Source: CAWEQW01 sp963811365
Lineage (GTDB): Bacteria > Actinomycetota > Actinomycetes > Propionibacteriales > Nocardioidaceae
Assembly: GCA_963811365.1 (NCBI GenBank)
Contig: CAWEQW010000008.1
Coordinates: 1-64,000 of the forward strand
Direction of reading: 5' to 3'
DNA: 64,000 nucleotides
A program made the translations under genes and the position numbers. This document shows, piece after piece, positions 9,724 to 18,026 of this stretch. The notes below the pieces were generated by a model. The model was not told the origin of the DNA. It saw nothing but the letters and a program-made list of their open reading frames with translations, and did no database searches. How positions within the stretch are numbered: the first letter of the stretch is position 1; the number at the start of each line of letters is the position of its first letter.

Positions 9724-10212
9724 TCAGCCAGGTCGGTGGACCAGGCCGGTCTCATACGCGAGGATCACAGCCTGGACGCGGTCCCGCAGGCCGAGCTTGT
9801 CCAGGCACCGGGATACGTGGGTCTTGACTGTCTCGAGGCTGACCATCAGATGTTCGGCGATCTCGGCATTGGAGAGTCCCTGCGCGACCAGTTGGAGGAC
9901 CTCGCGCTCTCGGGAGGTCAGCCGCTCGAAGCCTTCTGGTAGGGATCGGCGGTCCCGGCCGACGAACTTCTCCACCAGTCGTCGGGTCAGGGCAGGGGCC
10001 AGCATCTCCTCGCCGCGGGCGACCGCCCGGATACCGCCGACCAGTTGCACCTCGGGCATGTCCTTGAGCAGGAAGCCAGAGGCGCCGGCCACCAGCGCGT
10101 CGTACACGATCTCGGAGCGGGAAAAGGTGGTCAGCGCTACGACTCGGGTGGAGGCCCCGCGTGTCGTCGCGTCGGCGAGGAGCTGTCGGGTCGCCTGGAT
10201 GCCCGGCGCCAA
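9724..10212 (-). pseudogene. NarL/LuxR response regulator, receiver domain truncated
   Basis: The 162-codon frame holds the end of a receiver domain (VVALTTF, DALVAGASGFLLKDM) and a complete C-terminal LuxR helix-turn-helix (LTSREREVLQLVAQGLSNAE ... VKTHVSRCLDKLGL). The usual N-terminal 55-60 residues, with the acidic pocket and the phospho-acceptor Asp, are absent. The frame begins with LAPGIQATRQL, which looks like the remains of the MPGxxGxEATR loop just after that Asp. In-frame stops lie immediately upstream, and the only start is TTG. No partner histidine kinase is nearby. If expressed, it could be a constitutive DNA-binding fragment, but decay is more likely. Confidence 0.8.
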
Positions 10213-10314
10213 CTCTCAGTAGTTAGCCGCGACCCCGGCGCGGAGGGCGCCACCCCCGAGAACAGGTCTTGCTCGTCCACGACCTGTTGCCTCCGCCCAC
10301 TCCCGGCGGCTACG

Positions 10315-11349
10315 TCAGGCGGACCCGGGGACGAGGATGCCGCGGCCGCGTAGCCGACCGGCGTCGAGGTCGTCCATCGCTTCGTTCACCGCGTCCAGCG
10401 GGTAGGTATGGGTGAGCATCGTGACATGTCCGGCGGCGTTGAGCGCCATGAGCTCGACGAGGTCGTTGTAGCTGCCTACGAGGTTCCCGACGACGTTGCG
10501 CTCGGTCGAGATCACGTCGATGGTTGGGATGTCGACGGTCCCGCCGTACCCGATCACAAAGTCGCTCCCGGCCCGCCTGGTCATCGCCCAGCTGTCTCGC
10601 TCGGCGCCCTTCTCCCCGACGAAGTCCAGCACCACCTCGGCGCCCATACCGTCGGTCATCTCGAGGACCCGGTCGACGTGCTTGCCGTCCACGACGACGG
10701 TCTCGTCCGCTCCCCAGCCGCGGGTGAGGGCAAGGGCCTCCTCGTTGGGATCGAGCACGATGATGCGGGTGGCGCTCATCGCCCGCAGGCACTGGATGCC
10801 GAGGTGTCCCAGGCCCCCAGCCCCCATGACGACGCACGTGCTGCCCGGGTACAGCAGCGGGACCGCTTTCTTCACCGCGTGGTACGCCGTGAGACCGGCG
10901 TCGGCCAACGCGGCCACCGCGGCGGGCTCGATGCCCGGGGCGAGCTTGACCACCGAACGCGCAGAAGTCTTGATGAAGTCCGCCATTCCGCCGTCGGTGT
11001 CGATGCCCGGGAAGCCACTGGCCTCGCAGTGCACGTCATCACCGGCACGGCAGGCCCGACACAAGCCACAGGTCAGCAGCGGGTGCAGGATCACCGCGTC
11101 GCCCGTCTTCAGGTGCTCCACCGCGGAGCCGACCGAGTGGATCCAGCCGGCGTTCTCGTGGCCCAGCGTGTACGGCAGCGCGACGTTGCTCTTGTCTGCC
11201 CACTGACCCTCGACGATGTGCAGGTCGGTGCGACACAGACCCGCCCCTCCCACCCTGACGACGACGTCGAGCGGTCCCGTGGCCTGTGGCTCGGGAACAT
11301 CCTCGACAACCGGGCGCACCTCATATCGATGCAGCCGAACCGCCTTCAT
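10315..11349 (-). CDS. Zinc-dependent alcohol dehydrogenase (MDR family)
   Basis: This is a 344-aa medium-chain dehydrogenase/reductase, predicted to oxidise alcohols with NAD(P). Catalytic zinc residues are visible (GLCRTDLH, GHENAG), as are the four structural-zinc cysteines in CGLCRACRAGDDVHC and the Rossmann motif GAGGLGHLG. The sequence resembles secondary-alcohol dehydrogenases found beside propane monooxygenases in actinobacteria, but no monooxygenase is present here, so the substrate is open. ATG 11349 is preceded by GGGAGG, and the conserved MKAVRLH opening starts there, which rules out longer upstream starts. The divergent SnoaL-like gene begins 157 bp away. Confidence 0.9.
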   Translation of the reverse strand: MKAVRLHRYEVRPVVEDVPEPQATGPLDVVVRVGGAGLCRTDLHIVEGQWADKSNVALPYTLGHENAGWIHSVGSAVEHLKTGDAVILHPLLTCGLCRACRAGDDVHCEASGFPGIDTDGGMADFIKTSARSVVKLAPGIEPAAVAALADAGLTAYHAVKKAVPLLYPGSTCVVMGAGGLGHLGIQCLRAMSATRIIVLDPNEEALALTRGWGADETVVVDGKHVDRVLEMTDGMGAEVVLDFVGEKGAERDSWAMTRRAGSDFVIGYGGTVDIPTIDVISTERNVVGNLVGSYNDLVELMALNAAGHVTMLTHTYPLDAVNEAMDDLDAGRLRGRGILVPGSA

Positions 11350-11506
11350 CACGCCTCCCAGACTGAACGCGAACGACCCCGGTGGCCTTCCCTGCTCTGC
11401 ACCGTAGGGCAAGCCGGACGAGTACGCACGGGATGGGGCCCGAGGCCCTTCCGGCAACGGCCGGTTCGGCGTAGGTTCCGAGGTTCAGACGACGAAAGGG
11501 ACGACG

Positions 11507-11848
11507 ATGACACGCACGCCTGAAGAGGTCTTCGCCCATCACGGACAGGAACTGGGGGCCGGAAACCTTGAGGGGATCGTCGAGGACTACACCGAAGACG
11601 CGATCCTCATCGTGAACAAGAAGGTCTACCGCGGCAAGGACGGCGCCCGGCAGGTCTTCACCCAGCTGCTCAGCGATCTCCCCTCGGCCGCCTGGCAGCT
11701 CGACACGGTGTTCGCCGACGATGTGCTCTATCTGGAGTGGTCAGCGGTCGGAGGCGGCCGCAAGGCGGAGCACGCCGTCGACACGTTCATCTTCCAGGAC
11801 GGCATGTGCCGCGTGCAGACAGTTGACTACACCATCCAGCCAGCCTGA
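11507..11848 (+). CDS. SnoaL/NTF2-like protein
   Basis: This 113-aa protein has the compact alpha+beta NTF2-like pattern of the SnoaL-like/DUF4440 group: an N-terminal helix, the DYTEDAILIVN strand, and closing strands AEHAVDTFIFQDG and VQTVDYTIQ. Members include isomerases, dehydratases and many of unknown function, and no catalytic set is clear enough here to choose. The start ATG has AAAGGG upstream. It is divergent from the alcohol dehydrogenase and may share its control region. Confidence 0.75.
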   Translation: MTRTPEEVFAHHGQELGAGNLEGIVEDYTEDAILIVNKKVYRGKDGARQVFTQLLSDLPSAAWQLDTVFADDVLYLEWSAVGGGRKAEHAVDTFIFQDGMCRVQTVDYTIQPA

Positions 11849-12395
11849 GCTGTCTCTCGGCATCCAAGGGTGGGTGGTGCCAGTCCCACTCGACGCCTTC
11901 ACCTCGCCTACCGGGGGCTGACGTGGGCTGACGTGCGAAGGTACGCACGCAGTTGGTCGGACGCGGCCGATCCATGCTTGGGGTGCCGTATGACGAACCC
12001 GTCGCGGGAACTGCGCTCATCAGCAACCGGGCGACTGTCCGGACGTCCCGGCAGACCCGTCCGGTGATGTGTTCGGTGACGGGGCCCTATCCGGACGAGC
12101 CAGCGCGGTTCCCCGGGCCGCCCTCGCTCCCCCGCTTCGAACGCGTCCGCGACAGCGGCGTGAACCGCGTCGCCCTTTCTGAAGGTTCCCCAACCCTGTA
12201 AGCCGTTCCTCACAATCTTCCTGTCCACTCGTCCGCACGGTCCTCCCTCCACCGTCCCTGCTTCTCACCCCTGTCCCCCAGTCCCCTCTCACCCTGCCCC
12301 TTTGCCTTCTCCTTCCATTCCTTCGCACACACCTCTTCCATCCGAGGTTCCACCTGGCCACTCGCGGTCAGCGCGCGGCCTTGAGGGGTGTGACG
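11849..12395. other. Gene-free stretch with a long pyrimidine-rich tract
   Basis: I see no supported gene in these 547 bp. From about 12215 to 12345 the plus strand is strikingly pyrimidine-rich (runs such as CCTCCCTCCACC, CCCCTGTCCCCCAGTCCCCT and TTGCCTTCTCCTTCC). It lies just upstream of the relaxase remnant. Relaxase genes often sit near the transfer origin, but no nick-site motif is recognisable, so this is only noted as skewed sequence. Confidence 0.45.
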
Positions 12396-13106
12396 ATGAC
12401 GCTGCAGAAGTTGTCGGCCGGGTCGGGGTACGAGTACCTGACCCGGCAGGTCGCCGCGCTCGACTCGACGGAGAAAGGCAGCATTCCGTTGGCCGACTAC
12501 TACGCGGCGAAGGGTGAGGCGCCGGGCCGCTGGATCGGCTCGGGTCTCGGCGGCATCGACGCTTTGGCGATCAACGACATCGTGACTGCTGAGCAGATGA
12601 AGCACCTGTTCGGCACCGGCTGCGACCCGATCACGGGGCGGCCGCTTGGCGCGGCGTACAAGGTGTACGGCAACGAGACCGTGCACGCGTTCGAGGCCCG
12701 AGTCGATGAGCTGCTGGCGCACTCGTCCATGCCGACGTCGCCCGAGCGGGCGGTCGCGCGCTCGGCCGCGGCACGAGAGTTCTTCGTCGCCGAGCACGGA
12801 CGCGAGCCGGCGACGGCCCACGAGCTGTCGGCAGCGCTGGCGAAGTACTCACGGCCCCGACAGACGGCCGTCGCGGGGTTCGACCTGACGTTCAGCCCGG
12901 TCAAGTCGGTCTCCGCGCTCTGGGCGATCGCGCCGCCGGAGGTCGCGGCGAAGATCGAGCAGGCCCACCAGGCGGCGGTCGCTGACGCGATGGCGTTCGT
13001 CGAACAACACGCGCTGTTCACCCGCGAGGGCAAGGACGGCGCCCGCCAGGTTGAGACCCGTGGACTCATCGCGGCCGCGTTCACCCACCGCGGCCCGGCA
13101 TCGTGA
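12396..13106 (+). pseudogene. MobF/TrwC-type relaxase, N-terminal fragment
   Basis: The 236-codon frame matches the start of actinobacterial TrwC/MobF conjugative relaxases. It opens with MTLQKLSAGSGYEYLTRQVA and has the conserved GFDLTFSPVKSVSALWA segment and the start of the next motif, AAAFTHR. Complete proteins exceed 1,000 residues, with a HUH nickase motif right after this point and a C-terminal helicase. Here the frame ends at GPAS just before the HUH histidines, so the nickase centre and helicase are lost. ATG 12396 has GAGGGG upstream. The fragment marks a former conjugative or mobilisable element. Confidence 0.85.
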
Positions 13107-13124
13107 TGTGAGCGCCACGGGAGG

Positions 13125-13495
13125 TCAGGAACGGCGTGGCCCCGCATGGCCCGCAAGGCATCTCCAGGCGCCTGGCGGACCCAGACCTGCGTCATCGGCA
13201 TCCGGAAAGTTTCGGGCTCGTCCTTCTCTCCCTGCACGTCGTCGGTCACCTCGGCGTGGAGAACGGCAGTGTCGTTGACAACGACGACTTCGACGCCACT
13301 CAGCCGCTGCGAACGCCAGACCGTGTGCCCCTCGGTGTTCCGGCGGATGTACTCGGACCGGCTGTAGGACTCCCCCGTATGTGTTGTCCACCTGAAGCCC
13401 GCGTGCAGGAGCCCCGCGAGTCGCTCGGCATCTCCTGCCGCGAGGGCCGAAGCCCGATCCTCGGCAGCCGCGACCACCTGCTGCTCTGCGTTCAT
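13125..13495 (-). pseudogene. NTF2/DUF4440-like gene with a 3' frameshift
   Basis: The frame from ATG 13495 encodes MNAEQQVVAAAEDRASALAA and a typical small NTF2-like fold through FRMPMTQVWVRQAPG. It then continues out of register into the relaxase remnant as far as 12500. Reading one frame over from about 13175 gives AWRCLAGHAGPRRS and a stop near 13136, which is the C-terminus expected for this family (W-x-CLAGHAGP). A small indel near 13165-13180 therefore breaks the gene, unless it is a base-calling error. The function is unknown. Confidence 0.6.
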
Positions 13496-14608
13496 ACGCG
13501 CCAGCCTGACAGACCCTGTCTCGGCGTCCGCCCGTCGGCGGCAGATCCCCTCACAACAACGTGCTCGATCACGCGGACTCGTCGAACTCGCGGTCGCGGG
13601 CGTTGGCGTAGTCCTCGATGTGCTGCCGCAGGTACTCCTCGAGGACCTCGTCGAGGCTCATCGGCGGCAGCTCGTGTGCCGTGACGAATGCACGCAGATC
13701 CTCGACGAGTCGCTCCTCGCATTGCGTACCGACCGAGCCGGTCCATGAGCATCGACGCCCGGCGTCGTACCGAACGCGCCGACTGGGGGCTGTACCGGGA
13801 GACGAATTCGACGTCGGCCGGCGAGGTGAGCCAGCACGCCCCCTCCGCGCCGGGGCGGAGTGCTCGGTCGCCGCCACGCCGAGCTGCTGCAACAGCGAGG
13901 CGTCCGGCAGGCTCAGCACGCCGCCCAGCAGGGCGTGCTGGACGAGCTGGCTCGACTCGAACACCGCGTCGGCATGAAGTTCGGGGAGACCGGCGAGGAG
14001 GTCGAGGTCCTCAGCGTTGTCGCACAGCGTGGTGCTTGCCCAGGTGCGATCGTGCCGCTGCGCGGCCTCGTTGTGCCCCAGCTCGGCGAGCAGGGACCGT
14101 CGTACGGCGCGGAGGATGTTCGCGGCCACGCATCGCTGCGACGGCACGGTCCGGATCTGCAGCCAAAGCAGCTGATCCTCCGGGAGGGCCACCCGCGCGA
14201 CCTGCTCGACTACATCGACGGCGTGCTGCTCGTCGACATCTGGAAGGAGCTCGATCTGCCCGACCCGTCCGCCGCGCCTGGCAGCCGCTCATCCGCAACG
14301 CCCTGCCGACGCGCCGCCGGCCGCCGCGAGCGACCGACTCAGGTGGTGACCGCACACCCGGGGCGCTCATCCGACTCCGACCCAGCCAGCGGGCACAGTA
14401 CCTGCGGTCGGGGCAGGACGTGTCTGACGATCAGCCCGGCAGTTGAGCCGCGGCCATGTTCAGCGCTCGAGTCGACGGCACCCTCGGCACGAAACTCGCT
14501 GGGTCGGAGTCTCACACCGACATCATCGTGGACGGCATGTCCGCTCAGCGCTCCGCCTTCCGGCGCGAATCACCGCTGACGACCTCGCGGTCAACGGCGC
14601 TCGTTGGC
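13496..14608. other. Degenerate 1.1-kb region with gene fragments
   Basis: No intact gene is recognisable. Two stretches look like eroded coding sequence. On the minus strand, 13569-13720 ends in the natural-looking SLDEVLEEYLRQHIEDYANA and a stop. On the plus strand, about 14184-14280 encodes LREGHPRDLLDYIDGVLLVD followed by IWKELDLPD with strong GC at third positions, then appears to slip frame (VRRAWQPLI). I could not assign either to a family. The stretch fits the general decay of this element. Confidence 0.45.
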
Positions 14609-14944
14609 TCAGCCGGCGACAGGGACGCGCAGGCTGATCGACTCAGCCGGCGTCGTGCCGGGCTCGGCGAGCACGAACTGGATCTCGACTCCCAACGCGT
14701 CCGTGAGCTTGAGAAGCGTCTGGGTGGTCGGCGCAACCTGGCCACGCTCGATCCGACTGATGTCGGCCTGGGTCACGCCGGAGAGCTCCGCCAGGTCTGA
14801 TTGGCGAAGGCCGCGAGCCTTGCGTGCGCCGAAGATGACTGAGCCGAAAGCTGCGGCCTGATCGAATGCGCGCATCAGATCGCGCTGGGCCGGACTCATC
14901 GTCGCCTCGCGCTCACGGGCGTACTCGGCAAACGTCTTCGCCAT
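14609..14944 (-). CDS. XRE-family antitoxin-like regulator (HigA type)
   Basis: This 111-aa protein has a central helix-turn-helix of the Cro/CI type (LRQSDLAELSGVTQADISRI, ERGQVAPTTQTLLKLTDALG). ATG 14944 is preceded by AGGAG at 6 nt, better than the adjacent GTG 14947. It follows a HigB-like toxin gene by 54 bp on the same strand, the toxin-first order typical of HigBA loci. It would neutralise the toxin and repress the shared promoter. The toxin reading frame is interrupted, so the antitoxin may now be redundant. Confidence 0.82.
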   Translation of the reverse strand: MAKTFAEYAREREATMSPAQRDLMRAFDQAAAFGSVIFGARKARGLRQSDLAELSGVTQADISRIERGQVAPTTQTLLKLTDALGVEIQFVLAEPGTTPAESISLRVPVAG

Positions 14945-14998
14945 CACTATCTCCTCTCGGCCTCAACAAGCATATGTCTGATACCACATACCAGCAAC

Positions 14999-15452
14999 TT
15001 ACTTCTTCTTGGCTCGCTTCGCTTCCGCCACCCTCCATCTGGTCAATCGCTTGCGGGCCTCTTGAATCTCCTTGCCCTGCTGCCTCGGACTGTCGTCGCA
15101 GCCCTTGTCGCAGCCGTGGACAAGGAGCACGACCTTGTTGCCGTGGAAGTGCACGAAGAGCCGGAGCAGGATCTTCTTCTGGGTCGGCAGCCCCTCAGCC
15201 GGCTCGTGGCCAGCGAGCCCTTCGATCGTGGAGGCGTCGTGTCGCACGCGGAACTCGTGCAGGCCGTCTCCTAGCGCCTTCAACCAAGGCGTCGAGGCCA
15301 AGCCGATGCCATGGACCTCAAGAAAGCGAATGATGCCAGCGCGGAGCGCCATGAACTCCGCGTCCGTCAGCGAGCCCATCCACATCTCGACCGGACGACG
15401 GCCTGGCGTCGTCCTCGTAGAACTCGGTGACCCAAGTCGTACGCTCGCTCAC
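14999..15452 (-). pseudogene. HigB/RelE-type toxin (Gp49-like) with 5' frameshift
   Basis: This is a probable mRNA-interferase-fold toxin. The frame from ATG 15385 (128 codons) has the GLHEFRVRHD, KKILLRLFVHFHGNKVVLLV and KKxxxxP-free lysine-rich tail of the phage-derived Gp49/HigB family, but it lacks the first strand. That missing strand is encoded one frame over. GTG 15452 overlaps the integrase stop (GTGA), has GGTGGAG upstream, and reads SERTTWVTEFYEDDAR before slipping into the wrong frame at about 15397-15405. A single-base change there would join both parts (DDAR-RRPVEMW). So it is either a disabled toxin or a base-calling error. Confidence 0.7.
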
Positions 15453-16621
15453 CGCTCCACCTTCACATCTACGTTCGACACCAACGCGGACAGACGCTTC
15501 GCGATCTCCGCGTCACGGTCGGCGGCTGCGTGCTGGTATCGCATGGCAGCGCCGGGGGTGGAGTGACCGAGGCGACCCATGAGCTCGGCGAGCGTCGCGC
15601 CCGTTTGGGCGGCGAGCACGGCGCCCGTGTGGCGGAGGTCGTGCCAGCGGAGGTCCTCGCGGCCGGCGGCCTTCCGCGCCGGGTAGTAGACCTTGTACAG
15701 CGTGGACGGCGCCATGTGGGCGTTGCTGTCGGCGGCGGCCGGCAACAGCAACGCATCCTTGCCAGACCCGGTGTGCCGGGAGAGGTGGTCTTTTGCCACC
15801 GGCACCAGGTGCGGTGGGATCGCAACGTCACGACTACCCGCGTCGGACTTGGGCGGGCCGACGATGAACTCGCCGTCGACGCGCACCACTCCTCTGCGGA
15901 TCTTCACCCGGTTGGCTCGCAGGTCTATGTCGCCCCGGCGCAGCTCGGTGAGCTCGCCGAAGCGCATCGCGCACCAGGCGGCGAGCAACGCCATCAGCTG
16001 GTAGCGGTCGGGCAGCTCGGCGACGATCGTCTCCAGCTCCGCCAGCGTCGCTGGCTGCACGTGATGGGCGCGCTTGGTGCCGCCAGCACCGCGGATGTGG
16101 GCCGGGTTGTACGGGATGAACGGGGTCGGCCGCTCCGAGGCCGCGCTCGCGAGGATGGTGCGCAGCAGGCTGTAGGACTGTGCCCGGATCGTCTCCCGCC
16201 CCGGCGCGCGATCGTCGTACCAGGCGTTGACGTCCTCGTTGGTGATCCGGTCTATGCGTTGATCGCCGAGCATCGGGAGGATGAACTTGCCGAGCAGCAT
16301 GCGGTACTGCCGACGGGTCGTGGGCCGCAGCTCGCGGCCCTTGGTCTTGCGGTTCTCCAGCCAAAGGTCGGCGTACGCCCGGAAGGTCGGCGACTCGCGT
16401 CGCCTCGCACCACGGCTCGCGACGTCCGGCGCCCAAACCTCCATCTGGATCTCGGCACGCCGGGCGGACAGCCAGGCGATGGCGTCGTCCTTGGCGTCGA
16501 AGGTCGTGGAGGCTCGGTAGAGCTGGCCGTCCGGACCGGTGTAGCCGGCCCGGTAGTTGCCCGACGGCAGCCGCTCGACCCGGCCGAAACTGCGCCGTGC
16601 CCGCTGCTGCGCCCGAGCCAT
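15449..16621 (-). CDS. Tyrosine recombinase/integrase
   Basis: This 390-aa phage-type integrase has an N-terminal arm-binding region (SFGRVERLPSGNYRAGYTGP), a SAM-like core-binding domain (FRAYADLWLENR ... RQYRMLLGKFILPMLG), and a catalytic domain with the expected residues: Arg in CAMRFGELTELR, H-x-x-R in WHDLRHTGAVLA, His in GRLGHSTPGAAM, and Tyr in MRYQHA. ATG 16621 has GGGAGG at 7 nt, and the family N-terminus begins there, so upstream extensions are rejected. Its stop overlaps the toxin start (GTGA), an uncommon coupling of integrase and toxin. No tRNA or duplicated att core could be identified at the borders. Confidence 0.93.
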   Translation of the reverse strand: MARAQQRARRSFGRVERLPSGNYRAGYTGPDGQLYRASTTFDAKDDAIAWLSARRAEIQMEVWAPDVASRGARRRESPTFRAYADLWLENRKTKGRELRPTTRRQYRMLLGKFILPMLGDQRIDRITNEDVNAWYDDRAPGRETIRAQSYSLLRTILASAASERPTPFIPYNPAHIRGAGGTKRAHHVQPATLAELETIVAELPDRYQLMALLAAWCAMRFGELTELRRGDIDLRANRVKIRRGVVRVDGEFIVGPPKSDAGSRDVAIPPHLVPVAKDHLSRHTGSGKDALLLPAAADSNAHMAPSTLYKVYYPARKAAGREDLRWHDLRHTGAVLAAQTGATLAELMGRLGHSTPGAAMRYQHAAADRDAEIAKRLSALVSNVDVKVER

Positions 16622-16939
16622 CTTGTGTCCTCCCAGTATCGCCTTTCGTGGAACATACGAGGAATAGCGCGGTCCATGTCTGTCCTGATGCGTCTTGCCG
16701 TGTCCCGGACCAAAATGCCCTCTCGAGGGCCTCTTCCCATTTCGGGAACGACGAACCGGCCCTTCTGGCCCGCTCCCCGCCCTCCGCTGGTCGAGTAGGG
16801 CGCGCGCAGCGCTCTTTGGAACCGACGGGCGATCACGCCCGAGTAAACGCCGCCGCGATCCGGTCACGAAGGCCCGGTACGTCGACCGCGCCGCTCACCT
16901 CATGTCGAGGATCTTGCTCAGCCTGCGGGGCGACACGAC
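16622..16939. other. Region upstream of the integrase, no gene seen
   Basis: These 318 bp contain the integrase ribosome site and presumably its promoter. Beyond that I see only short frames without recognisable sequence. A tRNA attachment target was looked for on both strands and not found. Confidence 0.4.
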
Positions 16940-17232
16940 TCGTACGCCGCGGGTCGATGCCGACCGGCCGCGCGCCCTCCGACCATCAGCTTCGGCGCGG
17001 GCTCTCGGGATCCCGCCCTCGACTCGCAGCTCTGGACGCTGGTCGACGTAGCGCTGCACGTCGACGACGAAAACCCCCCCGGGGCTGCGCCACGACGACG
17101 TGGTCGATGTTGGCCTTCGTGCCCGGGATAAGCCGGTCGTGCATGACGGCGATCGCCTCGGACACCTGCTTGTCCAGCCGCGCGCCCAAGATGTCCTCGC
17201 GCTCCAGGTACGGGAATAGCTCGCCCCTCCTC
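16940..17232 (-). pseudogene. NERD-domain nuclease remnant
   Basis: The minus strand encodes LFPYLEREDILGARLDKQ and then IPGTKANIDHVVVAQP, a recognisable nuclease-related domain (NERD) signature. A G/C homopolymer near 17080 shifts the frame. Only when it is corrected does the sequence continue as GGVFVVDVQRYVDQRPELRV. The lysine usually following FVVDxK in this family is Gln here. Both ends are missing. The fragment is a decayed gene; NERD proteins are thought to act on DNA, but nothing functional should remain. Confidence 0.65.
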
Positions 17233-17248
17233 CGCCCCGTGTCGTAGA

Positions 17249-17313
17249 ACGACGTACCGGTCGGGCGGTTCAGGCACCTCTGCGCCCTGCGAGACCGCGA
17301 ACTGGTACGTCGT
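17249..17313. repeat. Imperfect hairpin with ACGACGTAC core, copy A
   Basis: The left arm starts ACGACGTACCGGT at 17249. The right arm ends ACTGGTACGTCGT at 17313. The outer 10 bp pair well; the inner part has mismatches. It is homologous to the better preserved copy at 33512-33575, including the position at the 3' end of a DUF559 gene. Confidence 0.7.
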
Positions 17314-17440
17314 CGTACGAGAGCGCCATGAGTGCCGCGGACCGGCGGGACCGAGAAGGCGCGATTGCTGAAGCAGGACCTGAGGCTGCACACCGAGGCC
17401 GGCACGTCGAGCGCGACAGCGCGAACTCCGCCTGCGCCGC
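17249..17440 (-). pseudogene. DUF559 protein remnant, related to the gene at 33.5-34.4 kb
   Basis: The minus strand reads VRAVALDVPASVCSLRSCFS, then NRAFSV, then jumps to a tail LVRRRTSSRSRR. The intact DUF559 gene at 33533-34429 has LRAVALDVPGLDVQPQVLVS, ERAFSV and LVRRRTSGPSRSRR at the matching places. About 60 residues between these blocks, including most of the DUF559 nuclease-like core, are deleted here. The nucleotide match continues through the flanking hairpin. This is therefore a decayed paralogous copy that kept its 3' hairpin. Confidence 0.72.
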
Positions 17441-17747
17441 GGTGACCCGACGGCTCACCGGCGGTCTGGCGCGGCGCCGGCTGGGGTGCCCACGTTCGCA
17501 CGCACGGCGCCCGGTGCCCGACCAGACGCTCCGCTGCGGCACACCACTCCCCCGGTCGCGCTCCGGACGACCGCGTTCGGGCGTGTCATCGCCATCGCGA
17601 GCGACGCGATCACGTCGGCGCCGGCGCCGTACGCCACCGACCGGGCGGGGGTGCGGTTACCGGCCATGGTCTCTCCTCAAGTCGCCTGTCGGTCGAGCTG
17701 ACCAGAGAACTGGCGCGTGCCGGCCCGGTGCGCGTCGGTGAGAGCGA
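17441..17747. other. Degenerate region with one well-formed start signal
   Basis: On the minus strand, ATG 17667 is preceded by GAGGAGAGACC and opens a frame MAGNRTPARSVAYGAGADV followed by IASLAMAMTRPNAVV. It then becomes low-complexity and ends at 17455. The good ribosome site and natural opening suggest the first 35 codons of a former gene that I cannot identify. The remainder looks scrambled. Confidence 0.35.
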
Positions 17748-18026
17748 TTACAGAACCGGGGGGGCGCCCTCGATCAGCGGGCGCGGCGTTCGCTCTCGTC
17801 CCGGACGGTCTCCCGCCCGGGGCCGGTGCAGGGCGTACGGCGCCGTCGCGGCTGGGTACATGACGTCGCGCGTGGTGGCGATGTCGACCACGAGCGGACC
17901 GAGCGGTCGGGTCGGTCGCCCGGCGTCGAGGTCCAGGCTGCGCCGCCCGGTGACCAGGCCGACGTACGTCGCAGTGCCGATCAGGGCCCGGGCCCCGTCA
18001 GCGGTGAGCGCGAGCCTTCTGACTCG
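17748..18026 (-). pseudogene. Possible SRPBCC-family remnant
   Basis: A minus-strand stretch reads RPLGPLVVDIATTRDVMYPA and then ATAPYALHRPRA. This resembles the first strand and helix of the SRPBCC (START-like) ligand-binding fold, where a segment such as LxVDIxAPRxxVFDxxAAPY begins the domain. It becomes unrelated sequence within 25 codons and has no proper start. The assignment rests on one motif and is tentative. Confidence 0.35.

Noticed and set aside
13569..14192. A 207-codon minus-strand frame in the decayed element
   Set aside because: Coding signal changes strand within it, and only the last 50 codons look natural, so it is described as a degenerate region rather than a gene.
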